DNA of 64,000 nucleotides from Pseudacidovorax sp. NFM-22. GTDB taxonomy: Bacteria; Pseudomonadota; Gammaproteobacteria; Burkholderiales; Burkholderiaceae_C. The notes beneath the pieces are model-generated. The model was not told where the DNA came from and ran no database searches. It was given only the letters and a program-made list of their open reading frames with translations. This document shows positions 15,173 to 25,324 of this stretch, piece after piece (positions within the stretch are counted from its first letter, which is position 1; every line of letters starts with the position of its first letter). Both the position numbers and the translations under genes were made by a program. The DNA is taken from assembly GCF_021401245.1 (NCBI RefSeq), contig NZ_JACBFY010000007.1, positions 248,001-312,000 on the forward strand, written 5' to 3'.

Positions 15173-16746
15173 ACGCCACGACCCCGTCCCTTGAACTGGA
15201 TGCCAGCGGCGAATGGGCCGACGAACTGGCCGAGCTGCAGCAGCGCCGGCAGATGGCCGCCCGCATGGGCGGCGAAGAGGCCGTCGCCCGCCACAAGGCG
15301 CGCGGCCGGCAGACGGCGCGCGAGCGCATCCACACGCTGCTGGACACCGGCAGCTTCCGCGAGCTGGGCCGCATCACCGGCCGTGGCCGCTACGACGAGG
15401 AAGGCCGGCTGCTGGACCTGCAGCCCGTCAACGCCATCATCGGCACGGGCCGCATGGAAGGCCGCCGCATCGTGGTCTCGGCCGACGACTACACCATCCG
15501 CGCCGGCTCGTCCGAGGGCACGCTCTCCGACAAGTGGATCTATGCCGAGCGCCTGGCGCTGGCGCAGCACATGCCGCTGGTGCGCCTGGTGGACACCGCC
15601 GGCGGCAGCGTCAAGCTGCTGATGCAGCAGGCCGCCGCCAAGATTCCCGGCTATGGCAACTGGCCGGGCGTGGAACTGCTCAAGACCGTGCCGGTGGTCG
15701 GCGTGGCGCTGGGCGCCTGCGCCGGGCTGGGCGCCGTGAAGGTGCTGCTGTCGCACTTCTCGGTGATGGTGCGCGACCAGGCCCAGGTCTTCGCGGCCGG
15801 CCCGCCGGTGGTCAAGCAGGCCTATGGCATCGACGTCGACAAGAACGACCTCGGCGGCTACAAGGTCCATCGCAAGAGCGCGCTGGTGCACAACGAAGCC
15901 GTGGACGAGGCCGATGCGCTGCGCCAGGTGCGGCAGTTCTTGAGCTACCTGCCTGCCAGCGCCCACCGCCTGCCGGCGCGCATGACGCCCACCGACGACC
16001 CGGGCCGCGCGGACGACTGGCTCAAGAACGCCATCCCCCACGACCGCCGCAAGATCTACGACCCGCGCCGCATCATGGCCTCGCTGTTCGACCGCGACTC
16101 GGTGTTCGAGATCGGGCGCTGGCAGGGCGGTTCCATCATCACGGCGCTGGCGCGCCTGGACGGCTGGCCGGTGGGGGTGCTCTGCAGCGACCCCAAGGTG
16201 GCCGGCGGCGCCATGACCCTGGCCGCGGCCTACAAGACCGAGCGCCATGCCAAGCTGTGCGACACCTTCGGCCTGCCGATGGTCAACCTGGTGGACCAGC
16301 CCGGCAACGCCACCGGCCCCGAGGCCGAGCTGGCCGGCACGCTGCTGGGCGCCGTCCGCGTGGTGCAGACCATCGAGGACGTGCGCATCCCCTGGCTCAG
16401 CATCATCCTGCGGCGGGCCTTCGGCATGGCCGGCGGCATGCATGCGCCCAAGTACTTCCCGGCGCTGAACCACCGCTTTGCCTGGCCGTCGGCGCGCTGG
16501 GGCTCGATCCCGATCGAAGGCGGCGTGGACGCGGCCCACAAGGCCGAGATCGAGGCCGCCGCCGACCCGGCCGCCGCCCGCGCCGCGCTGGAGGCGCGCT
16601 ACCACCGCATCGGCTCGCCCTTCCGCACGGCCGAGCACTTCGGCATCCTGGACATCATCGACCCGCGCGAGACGCGGGCCCTGCTGTGCGACTGGATGGC
16701 CGATGCCCGGGCGGTGCTGGAGAACACGCGCGGCGCCCGCGCCTGA
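15169..16746 (+). CDS. Acyl-CoA carboxylase, carboxyltransferase subunit
   Basis: About 525 residues, the length of PccB/MccB-type beta subunits, with two crotonase-like halves. The N-terminal half has RQTARERIHTLLDTGSFREL and the acyl-CoA site region VRLVDTAGGSVKLL and GVALGACAGLGAV; the C-terminal half has GRWQGGSIITALARLDGWPVG and LPMVNLVDQPGNATGPEAEL for carboxybiotin. It transfers CO2 from biotin to an acyl-CoA. The start overlaps the CoA-transferase stop (ATGA, 15169-15172). PccB and MccB normally keep GG(S/A)-rich oxyanion loops; here the first is written with A and C (GACAGLG), so substrate specificity should not be read from simple homology. Confidence 0.92.
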   Translation: MNATTPSLELDASGEWADELAELQQRRQMAARMGGEEAVARHKARGRQTARERIHTLLDTGSFRELGRITGRGRYDEEGRLLDLQPVNAIIGTGRMEGRRIVVSADDYTIRAGSSEGTLSDKWIYAERLALAQHMPLVRLVDTAGGSVKLLMQQAAAKIPGYGNWPGVELLKTVPVVGVALGACAGLGAVKVLLSHFSVMVRDQAQVFAAGPPVVKQAYGIDVDKNDLGGYKVHRKSALVHNEAVDEADALRQVRQFLSYLPASAHRLPARMTPTDDPGRADDWLKNAIPHDRRKIYDPRRIMASLFDRDSVFEIGRWQGGSIITALARLDGWPVGVLCSDPKVAGGAMTLAAAYKTERHAKLCDTFGLPMVNLVDQPGNATGPEAELAGTLLGAVRVVQTIEDVRIPWLSIILRRAFGMAGGMHAPKYFPALNHRFAWPSARWGSIPIEGGVDAAHKAEIEAAADPAAARAALEARYHRIGSPFRTAEHFGILDIIDPRETRALLCDWMADARAVLENTRGARA

Positions 16747-16780
16747 CGCGCCATCCCGAGAACAAGCAAGGAGACAACCC

Positions 16781-17766
16781 ATGGCCCTTTCCCGCCTCCG
16801 GCGCAGCATCGCCGGCCTGCTGCTCGCGCTGCCCCTGATGGCCACGGCGCAGGACTGGAAACCCGAGCGCACCGTCGAATACATCGTGCCCGCCGGTGCC
16901 GGCGCGGCGCTGGACACCGCGGCGCGCGAGATCAAGTCCCTGATCGACCGCGACAAGCTGCTGCCCGTGCCCATGCTGGTGGTGAACAAGCCGGGCGGCG
17001 CCGGCATGGTGGCCATGGGTGCGCTGGCCGCCAAGCCGGGCGACGGCCACCTGCTGGCCACGCTGACGCATTCGTCGATCAACAACAAGCTGGTGGGCGA
17101 GGTGTCGCTGGGCTACGAGGACTTCACGCCGCTGGCCATCCTGTTCGACGAATACATCACCGTCGCCGTGCGCGCCGACTCGCCCATCAGGAGTGGCCGC
17201 GACCTGGTCGAGACGCTGCGCAGGAACCCGGCGGCGCTGTCCATCGGCGTGGCCACCTCCATCGGCAACCACATCCACGCGGCCATCGCCAAGCCGCTGC
17301 AGGTGGCGGGCGTGGACATCGCCAGGCTGACGGTGGTGCCGTACAAGTCCTCGGCCGAGTCCATGACCAACCTGCTGGGCGGTCACCTGGACGTGGTCTC
17401 GGCCTCGGCCATCAACGTGGTGCCGCAGCTCAAGGCCGGCAAGATCCGCGTGCTCGCGGTGGCCTCGGCCGAGCGGCTGGGCGGCGACCTGGCCGGCGTG
17501 CCCACCTGGCGCGAGCAGGGCGTGGACGCGGTCTATGCCTCGTCGCAGGGCCTGCAGGGGCCCAAGGGCATGACGCCGGCGCAGATCGCCTTCTGGGAAG
17601 GCGTGCTGCGCCGCAGCTCCGCCACGCCGGAGTGGAACGCCTTCCTCGCGCGCAACTACTGGCGCCCGCGCTTCATGGGCGCCGCCGAGGCCGTCAAATA
17701 CCTGGACAGCGAGGCCGAGGGCGCGCGTGCGCTGCTGGGCGAGCTGCACCTGCTCAAGAAGCAGCC

Positions 17767-17770
<4 letters not shown>
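16781..17770 (+). CDS. Bug/TctC family periplasmic substrate-binding receptor (2 of 5)
   Basis: About 329 residues from ATG 16781 (AAGGAGAC ribosome site). Signal peptide RRSIAGLLLALPLMATAQD. The body diverges from the other four: it begins TVEYIVPAGAGAALDTAAREI instead of the usual YPxRPxxLVVPxxPGGxxD block, and the PDGYTL motif is replaced by PGDGHLLATLTH. It keeps VVNKPGGAG and the late YKSSAESMTNLLGGHLDVV. It lies between the two carboxylase subunit genes and overlaps the biotin carboxylase gene by 4 bp, a tight tie between uptake and carboxylation. Likely binds the organic acid that enters the CoA-transferase step. Confidence 0.87.
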
Positions 17771-19170
<1,400 letters not shown>

Positions 19171-19316
19171 GGAGTCGCTCCGGCAGCGGGCAAGGGCGGC
19201 GCCGCAGGGCAGAGGGGCGAGGGCGACGGCCGGTGCGCCGATGACTATGCTCGGGCGTGCCCACGGCCGGCCAGGCACAGCCGGCCGCTGCCACTCAAAC
19301 CCTGCAGCAAAGAACA

Positions 19317-19877
19317 ATGAAGACCCAGTACTACACCGCCACAAGCCTGGATGGCTTTCTCGCCACCGAGGACGACTCGCTCGACTGGCTCTTCGCCCTG
19401 GGGAGCGTGAACGAGTCCAGCTATCCAGCATTCATCGCCAACGTCGGCGCCCTGGCCATGGGCTCTTCCACCTACGAATGGATGGTTCGCAACGCCGAGA
19501 AGGTGGCAGCCGAAATGGGTTCGCCGTGGCCCTATGCCCAGCCGGCCTGGGTGTTCACGAGCCGCACGCTCCCGGCGATCGATGGCGCGGACATCCGGTT
19601 CGTGAGCGGCGACGTGCGCGCCGTGCACCGCGAGATGCAGGCCGCGGCGGGCGACCTGAACATCTGGATCGTGGGGGGCGGCGACCTGGCGGGTCAGTTC
19701 CACGACGCGGGCCTGCTGGATGAACTCATCGTCCAGATCGGGTCTGCCACCCTTGGCAAGGGAAAACCGCTGTTTCCCCGCCGCGTGGTCGGTTCAGGCC
19801 TGCGCCTGGTTTCCGTCGACCGGATGGGCCCGGGCATGGCGGAGTTGCGGTACGAGGTGCAGCAGGCCGGGCGTTGA
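19317..19877 (+). CDS. RibD C-terminal/dihydrofolate-reductase-like protein
   Basis: About 186 residues from ATG 19317 (MKTQYYTATSLDGFLATEDD). The fold signature is the opening YYTATSLDGFLA, then ALAMGSSTYEWM, VFTSRTLPAI and LNIWIVGGGDLAGQFHDAGLLDEL, followed by PLFPRR, all typical of the RibD_C/YyaP family. Members are NADPH-dependent reductases of unknown substrate. The gene is on the plus strand 146 bp after the biotin carboxylase gene and 134 bp before an AhpD-like gene, so it is probably not part of the carboxylase operon. Confidence 0.9.
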   Translation: MKTQYYTATSLDGFLATEDDSLDWLFALGSVNESSYPAFIANVGALAMGSSTYEWMVRNAEKVAAEMGSPWPYAQPAWVFTSRTLPAIDGADIRFVSGDVRAVHREMQAAAGDLNIWIVGGGDLAGQFHDAGLLDELIVQIGSATLGKGKPLFPRRVVGSGLRLVSVDRMGPGMAELRYEVQQAGR

Positions 19878-20011
19878 TGCGATCTGCGCCCGCAGGTCGA
19901 AGCATTGGAACGGGTCAGTCGCCTGTCACAGCGCCTTCGCGTCGAACGTCTGAGGGGTGGGAGGTCGATTGCGGCCTCCGTCCCACCCCAAAGATCGAAG
20001 GAAACCGTTTC

Positions 20012-20461
20012 ATGGATCGCGCTGTCTGGTTCCAAGCATCTCCCGAGGGCGCCAAGGCTGTCGGGGCGCTGCACCACTTCGTCAGCAAGGGCACCGGGCT
20101 TCCGAGCCTGCTGACGCACCTGGTCTTCCTGCGCGTGTCGCAGATCAACGGCTGTGCGCACTGCATCGACATCCATACGCGGGACCTGCTCGCCGAAGGC
20201 ATGTCGGTCGAGAAGCTCGTGCTCGTTCCGGTATGGCACGAGGCGCACTATCTGTTCTCCGAGCAGGAGCGTGCCGCGCTGGCGTGGTCCGAGGAGGTCA
20301 CCCGGGTGAGCGAGACCCACGCCAGCGACGATGCCTATGCGGCCGCGCTGGCGGTGTTCGGCGAGAAGGATCTCGTCGACCTGACGCTCACGATCGCCAC
20401 CATGAACGCCATCAACCGCATGGGCGTGAGTTTCCGCATGAAGCCGCGGGCCAAGGCGTGA
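20012..20461 (+). CDS. AhpD/carboxymuconolactone-decarboxylase-like protein
   Basis: About 149 residues from ATG 20012, preceded by GAAGGAAAC. The CMD motif is GCAHCIDIH with Cys48, Cys51 and His55, the CxxC-xxxH arrangement of AhpD-type peroxidase partners, and LTHLVFLRVSQINGC leads into it. Such proteins reduce peroxides or disulfides using the CxxC pair. Nothing nearby identifies a partner; the upstream RibD-like gene is the only close neighbour on the same strand. It converges with the PAS-GGDEF gene. Confidence 0.9.
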   Translation: MDRAVWFQASPEGAKAVGALHHFVSKGTGLPSLLTHLVFLRVSQINGCAHCIDIHTRDLLAEGMSVEKLVLVPVWHEAHYLFSEQERAALAWSEEVTRVSETHASDDAYAAALAVFGEKDLVDLTLTIATMNAINRMGVSFRMKPRAKA

Positions 20462-20483
20462 ACCGTCGGACCGCCGCGGCGCT

Positions 20484-20504
20484 TCGGCGTTCGGCGTTCG
20501 GCGT
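20484..20504. repeat. Short tandem repeat, three copies of a 7-bp unit
   Basis: TCGGCGT occurs three times head to tail, followed by a shifted fourth TCGGCG at 20506-20511. It lies in the 244-bp convergent gap 20462-20705, which otherwise holds an AT-rich stretch (TTAATTTTACATAATACACA, about 20611-20630) and no gene that I can support. Confidence 0.6.
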
Positions 20505-20705
20505 TTCGGCGCCCATGGGCTCGCGAGGTCCACGGCGTTGTCCTTGCCGAAGGGCACAGGCTGCCGGCGGGCTGCGCGGCAGCAGGCCGGCTACGGCTCG
20601 ATGCTTCTTCTTAATTTTACATAATACACATTGAGTGATTCAAGGCAGTACCGGCAGCCCCGTGTGCACCGGGCAGCGCCCCGCGGGCGCCGCCCCGTCC
20701 AGCCC

Positions 20706-22034
20706 TCATCCCGCCACGCCCACCCGGTTCCGGCCGGCCTTCTTCGCCTCGAACATGGCCAGGTCCGCTTCACGCATCGTCTCGGCCGGGTCGCCCAGGG
20801 CGCGCAGCGCGGCCACGCCGACCGAGACGCTGGTGCGGATCGCCTGGTCGGCCGTTCCCGGCAAGGACAGGCGCTCCACCTCGGCGCACAAGGTCCGGGC
20901 GCGGGCCGCCGCCTCGTCCAGGCCGGCATCCTGGAGCACGATGGCGAATTCATCGCCGCCCGGGCGGGCCAGCACGTCGCCGGGCCGCAGCGCCGTGCGC
21001 ATGCAGCGTCCCACCTCGGTGAGCACGCGGTCGCCCACGTCGTGGCCGAAGCGGTCGTTGATCGACTTGAAGCGGTCGATGTCCACCACGGCCACCGCAT
21101 GCCGCGCGCCCTCGTCGACGGCCCGCTGCGCGCGCGACAGGGCCGACTCGAAGTGCCGCCGGTTGGGCAGGCCGGTCAGGCTGTCGGTCTCGGCCCGGTC
21201 GCGCAGTTGGGCATTGAGCGCCATCACCTCGCCGTAGGCCGCCTGCAGCGCCTGGCCGCGCTGCATGAGGTCGGTCACGTCGGTCCAGACCGAGGCGACG
21301 CCGCCGCGCCAGTCCTCCTCGGCGATGCGGAACCAGTGCCCGGTGCGGGCCTGCAGCGTCACCGGCCGGGGCAGCCGGCCACCCCCGGGCAGGCCGCACA
21401 GAGCCTCGTAGGCCGGGTCGCCCCCGAAGATCTCGGCAAACTGCCGCCAGAACGCGGCGTGGGTGCCGCGCGTGCGCACGTCCGGCAGCGCGGTCAGCAC
21501 GTGCAGGAACATCTCGGAGAAGTAGCGCGCGTTGCTGTAGAGCAGCCGCCCCTGCGCGTCATGGACGATGAGCCCCACATGGGCCACGGTGAGCAGCTCC
21601 AGCATGCCGCGGTCACCGGCATCGGCGGCCGCCTGCTGCTCGGCGGTGACGTCGTTCCAGATCTTGATGCGGCCGCCGTCTGGCTGCGGAAACATGCGCA
21701 GTTCCAGCCAGCGGCCGCCGTCCGCGCGCTGGTAGCGCACCGGGCCCTCCAGCGCACGATGGCGGCGCAGCGCCGCCGCGACGCCCTCCTCGATCTCCTG
21801 CGCACCCGCAGCGGGATGCTGCAGCCGCAGGAAGGGACGCACCGTGTCCGTGAAATGCAGGCCGACCTTCAGCAGCGGCGCCACCTCGGGGAAGAACTCG
21901 GGGTAGCGCGCGTTCCAGCGCGTGATGCGCTCCTGCGCGTCATAGACGCACAGGGCCGAAGCGCCATGGCACAGCAGCAACTGCGCTGCGGCGTCGGCGG
22001 GCTCGGGTCGGGTCGTCTTCGGGCGCCGCGGCAT
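20706..22034 (-). CDS. PAS-domain diguanylate cyclase (GGDEF)
   Basis: About 442 residues from ATG 22034, no membrane segments. Two PAS-like sensor regions: residues about 25-140 (LCVYDAQERITRWNARYPEFF ... WLELRMFPQPDGGRIKIWNDVT) and 155-275 (VGLIVHDAQGRLLYSNARYF ... HWFRIAEEDW). The C-terminal GGDEF domain has DSLTGLPNRRHFE, VVDIDRFKSINDRFGHDVGD and the intact RPGGDEFAIV signature at about 357-366. An inhibitory-site RPGD (RxxD) sits five residues upstream, so product feedback is expected. It should make c-di-GMP in the cytosol in response to a signal at the PAS domains. It is divergent from the pseudopilin/GGDEF-EAL operon. Confidence 0.93.
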   Translation of the reverse strand: MPRRPKTTRPEPADAAAQLLLCHGASALCVYDAQERITRWNARYPEFFPEVAPLLKVGLHFTDTVRPFLRLQHPAAGAQEIEEGVAAALRRHRALEGPVRYQRADGGRWLELRMFPQPDGGRIKIWNDVTAEQQAAADAGDRGMLELLTVAHVGLIVHDAQGRLLYSNARYFSEMFLHVLTALPDVRTRGTHAAFWRQFAEIFGGDPAYEALCGLPGGGRLPRPVTLQARTGHWFRIAEEDWRGGVASVWTDVTDLMQRGQALQAAYGEVMALNAQLRDRAETDSLTGLPNRRHFESALSRAQRAVDEGARHAVAVVDIDRFKSINDRFGHDVGDRVLTEVGRCMRTALRPGDVLARPGGDEFAIVLQDAGLDEAAARARTLCAEVERLSLPGTADQAIRTSVSVGVAALRALGDPAETMREADLAMFEAKKAGRNRVGVAG

Positions 22035-22155
22035 GAAATCGTGTCGAGTTTGCAACCGCTGGCATTGCAGCACAGGCGCGGTCCGCTGCCGACACAGACA
22101 CTGCGCCGTGTCAGAAATAGCATCTGTCCTGCTTTCATTTTTTTACATTCATAGG

Positions 22156-22674
22156 ATGCTGTCGGTATTCCCCACTGACTTCTGGATGCCTGCGCGAATG
22201 AGAGAACGGCTGCGCGCCGCCACCACCCGTCGACGGTGGTTGTTCGGGTTCACCCTGCTCGAACTGATGATGGTCATCGGCCTGATCGGCGTGCTGCTGG
22301 GCATCGCCCTGCCGCGCTATGCCGACTACCGCGACCGCATGAAGGTGGCCGACGCGGTGCGCGACATCGGCGTGATCGCCGCCAAGCTGAGCATGTACGG
22401 CCTGGACAGCAAGGGCTTTCCGGATTCGCTGGCACAGATCGGCTGGACCCAGCCCGACCCCTGGGGCAACCCCTACCAGTACCTGTCGATGGCCGACGCC
22501 ACGGTGGGCCAGAAGCGCAAGGACCGCGCGCTGCATCCGCTCAACAGCGACTTCGACCTCTACAGCATGGGGCCCGACGGGCGCAGCGTGCCGCCATTGA
22601 CGGCCCAGGCCAGCCAGGACGACATCATCCGGGCGAACGACGGCGCCTTCATCGGCAAGGCCGCCGATTACTGA
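22156..22674 (+). CDS. GspG-like type II/IV pseudopilin
   Basis: About 172 residues if ATG 22156 is used; ATG 22186 or 22198 are alternatives and no strong ribosome site decides. A basic leader (RERLRAATTRRRWLFG) ends in the prepilin peptidase site G/FTLLE with the conserved glutamate at mature position 5, followed by the helix FTLLELMMVIGLIGVLLGIALP. The C-terminal half has DPWGNPYQYLS and DFDLYSMGPDGRS, the two loops typical of GspG major pseudopilins. No other type II secretion or pilus gene is in the window, so it is an orphan. The next gene, a GGDEF-EAL protein, starts 5 bp later. Confidence 0.85.
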   Translation: MLSVFPTDFWMPARMRERLRAATTRRRWLFGFTLLELMMVIGLIGVLLGIALPRYADYRDRMKVADAVRDIGVIAAKLSMYGLDSKGFPDSLAQIGWTQPDPWGNPYQYLSMADATVGQKRKDRALHPLNSDFDLYSMGPDGRSVPPLTAQASQDDIIRANDGAFIGKAADY

Positions 22675-22679
22675 CGACG

Positions 22680-25286
22680 GTGCCCGTGCCCTGGCAGCGC
22701 TTCACCGTCGTCTTCCGCAGCCGCTGGGGCTGGCGCATCTTCCTGGGCGCCTTCGGCATCGTCGCGCTGCCGCTGCTGGCGGTGTCGCTCATCTCCTACG
22801 AGCTGACCGACGCTCTGCAGCGCCGCGCCACGCAGCGGCTGATGGCCGAGACGACGAAGGCGGCGAGCCTGAACCTGTTCGACCGCCTGCGCGCGGCCGA
22901 GCTGCTGCTGCGGGCCCGGGCGCAGGCCCAGGCCTCGGGCGCCCCCAACGAGGCGCTGGAGCTGCAGGCCGCGAAGGTGTTCGAGGGCATCACGTCCCTG
23001 CGCGAGGCGCCCGCCCATGAACGCAGCGAAGTGTTGCTTCAGCCTCTGCCGGGTGGGATCGGCATGCGCCCCGTGATGCGCGTGGCGGCACCCGATGGCG
23101 GCATGGTCGAAGGCCGCATGCGGCCGGAATACCTGCTGGAGAACCTGGCCAGCAGCAGCCACACGATCTGCCTCCAGAGCGAACAGGCGCCCGGTCCGCA
23201 CTGCCTCACGCCGCTCGAGGGCGACATGCTGGCACTGGCCCACACCCGGCCGCTGTACCTCGCGCCCGTGTTCGAAGGGGCGAGTTGGCTGATCAGCGCC
23301 GCGCCGCAGCGCAATGCCTATCGCTTTCTGCCGCTCGGCACCGGCGCGGCCCTGGCCCAGGCCACGGGCCTGGCCTTCCTGCTGGCGCTGATCGCCAGCT
23401 CCTTCTACGCCCGGCGCATCACCCTGCCGCTGGAGACGCTGATCGAGGCCACGCGCGCCGTGCGCACCGGCGATTTCGGCCAGCGCGTCGATGCCTCGGC
23501 CATGACCGACGAGTTCCGCGAGCTGGCGGACTCCTTCAACGGCATGGTGGGCGAGATCGGCGCCGACCTGGCCTTCTCGCAGGTGCTCGCGCAGATGGAC
23601 ACCGCCATCCTCGCGCGCCAGCCGCTGCACGACATCGCGGCGCTGGCACTGCAGCACCTGGCGCAGTCGGCGCCGCAGCTGCAGTTCACGCTGCGCATCC
23701 ATCCCAGGGACGGGGCGCCGCCGGAGGCGCTGGTGCTCGACGCCGACCACCGGCGCCTGCGCCGCGCACCGCCGTCGCAGGCGTCGTCGCCCGTCGCGCC
23801 GTGGCATGTCGAGGTGCTGCCCGTGGCCCAGCGGCCGGACAGCACCTTCACCCTGCAGGTGGCCAGCGCCGACGGCGCCCCGTGGCCCGCGCGCACCCGC
23901 CACGAGCTCGACGCCCTGTGCGCCCGGCTCGCCGTGGCGGTGCAGGCGGACGAGCGCGAGCGTCAGCTGGTGGCACGGGCCGTGGTCGACAGCCTCACCG
24001 GCCTGCTCAACCGCCTGGGCCTGGTCGACGCCGTGGACCAGGCCATGGAGCGCGCCGCGCGCCGCGACCAAAGCCTGGCCCTGGCCTTCATCGACCTGGA
24101 CGGCTTCAAGGACGTGAACGACGCCTATGGCCACAGCGTGGGCGACCGGCTGCTGCAGCAGGTGGCCTACCGGCTGCGCACGAGCCTGGCCAAGGCCGAC
24201 GCGCACCTGGCCCGCATGGGCGGGGACGAGTTCGTGCTGCTGCTGTGCAACGAGCCGCCCGAGGCCCTGCACGCGCTGCTGCACGGCGTGCTGGCGGCCC
24301 TGCAGCAGCCCTTCCGCATCGACACGCTCGACGTGCAGATCGGCGCCAGCATCGGCGTGGCGGCCTTTCCCGACCATGGTCGCGACCACGAGACGCTGCT
24401 GAAGAACGCCGACGCCGCCATGTACGCCGCCAAGACGGGCGGGCGCAACCGCGTGGTCGACTACACGAGCACGCTGAACGCGTCCACGGCCGAGCGGCTG
24501 GAGCTGCGCCGCAACCTGGCCGGCGCGCTGGCGGCGGGACAGTTCTTCCTGCTCTTCCAGCCGCGCGTGCGTGCCAGCGACGGCGCGGTCGCCTCGGCCG
24601 AGGTGCTGCTGCGCTGGCAGCACCCGCTCAAGGGCCGCATCCCGCCCGACCGCTTCATCCCCATCGCCGAAGAGGCCGGCCTGATCGGCGAGATCGGCCG
24701 GTGGGTGCTGCGCGAGGCGATGCAGCAGGTCAGCCACTGGCGCATGCAGGCCAGTCCGCCGCTCACGCGGCTGTCGGTCAACCTCTCGCCGCTGCAGCTG
24801 GCGCACCGCGACTTCCTGCCGGAGGTGGAGGCCCTGGCCGCAGAGTTTCCGCAGGCGCGCGGCGCCATCGAACTGGAGATCACCGAAGGCGCCTTCTTCC
24901 GCGACATCGAGGGCTGCGTGCACAAGCTGGGACGGCTGCGCGCCATGGGCTTCGACATCGCGCTGGACGACTTCGGCGTCGGCTATTCGGCGATGAGCTA
25001 CCTGAGCACCCTGCCGCTGGACACGCTCAAGATCGACAAGAGCTTCGTGCAGGCCTTCGGCCGCCAACCCACGGCCTATGCCATCGCCTCCGCCATCGTG
25101 GCGCTGGCCACCGCCCTGGACAAGCGCGTGGTGGCCGAGGGCGTGGAGACCGAGGCGCAGGCAGCCATGCTGCGACAGCTGGGTGTGGACGAGCTGCAGG
25201 GCTATCTCTACAGCGAGCCGGTGCCCGTGGCTGCGCTGACGCAGCCGCCCGAAGGCACCCGCGAGCCCGCATCGGTCGACAGCTAG
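22680..25286 (+). CDS. Membrane-bound sensor with HAMP-like, GGDEF and EAL domains
   Basis: About 868 residues from GTG 22680 (an alternative GTG at 22686 is equally possible). Membrane helix about 16-38 (IFLGAFGIVALPLLAVSLIS), periplasmic domain to about 220, second helix about 225-245, then a HAMP-like segment. The GGDEF domain has DSLTGLLNRLGLVDA and the intact RMGGDEF near 512-518; the RxxD inhibitory site is not present. The EAL domain keeps EVLLRW (about 641), SVNLSPLQL, LEITEG, LDDFGVGYSAMS, LKIDKS, VAEGVETEAQ and LQGY. Both activities are possible; direction of net activity cannot be read. It is linked to the pseudopilin gene by 5 bp. Confidence 0.93.
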   Translation: MPVPWQRFTVVFRSRWGWRIFLGAFGIVALPLLAVSLISYELTDALQRRATQRLMAETTKAASLNLFDRLRAAELLLRARAQAQASGAPNEALELQAAKVFEGITSLREAPAHERSEVLLQPLPGGIGMRPVMRVAAPDGGMVEGRMRPEYLLENLASSSHTICLQSEQAPGPHCLTPLEGDMLALAHTRPLYLAPVFEGASWLISAAPQRNAYRFLPLGTGAALAQATGLAFLLALIASSFYARRITLPLETLIEATRAVRTGDFGQRVDASAMTDEFRELADSFNGMVGEIGADLAFSQVLAQMDTAILARQPLHDIAALALQHLAQSAPQLQFTLRIHPRDGAPPEALVLDADHRRLRRAPPSQASSPVAPWHVEVLPVAQRPDSTFTLQVASADGAPWPARTRHELDALCARLAVAVQADERERQLVARAVVDSLTGLLNRLGLVDAVDQAMERAARRDQSLALAFIDLDGFKDVNDAYGHSVGDRLLQQVAYRLRTSLAKADAHLARMGGDEFVLLLCNEPPEALHALLHGVLAALQQPFRIDTLDVQIGASIGVAAFPDHGRDHETLLKNADAAMYAAKTGGRNRVVDYTSTLNASTAERLELRRNLAGALAAGQFFLLFQPRVRASDGAVASAEVLLRWQHPLKGRIPPDRFIPIAEEAGLIGEIGRWVLREAMQQVSHWRMQASPPLTRLSVNLSPLQLAHRDFLPEVEALAAEFPQARGAIELEITEGAFFRDIEGCVHKLGRLRAMGFDIALDDFGVGYSAMSYLSTLPLDTLKIDKSFVQAFGRQPTAYAIASAIVALATALDKRVVAEGVETEAQAAMLRQLGVDELQGYLYSEPVPVAALTQPPEGTREPASVDS

Positions 25287-25324
25287 CTTGCTCGATCCGT
25301 GAAGCGCTGCCCCGGGCCCGCGCC

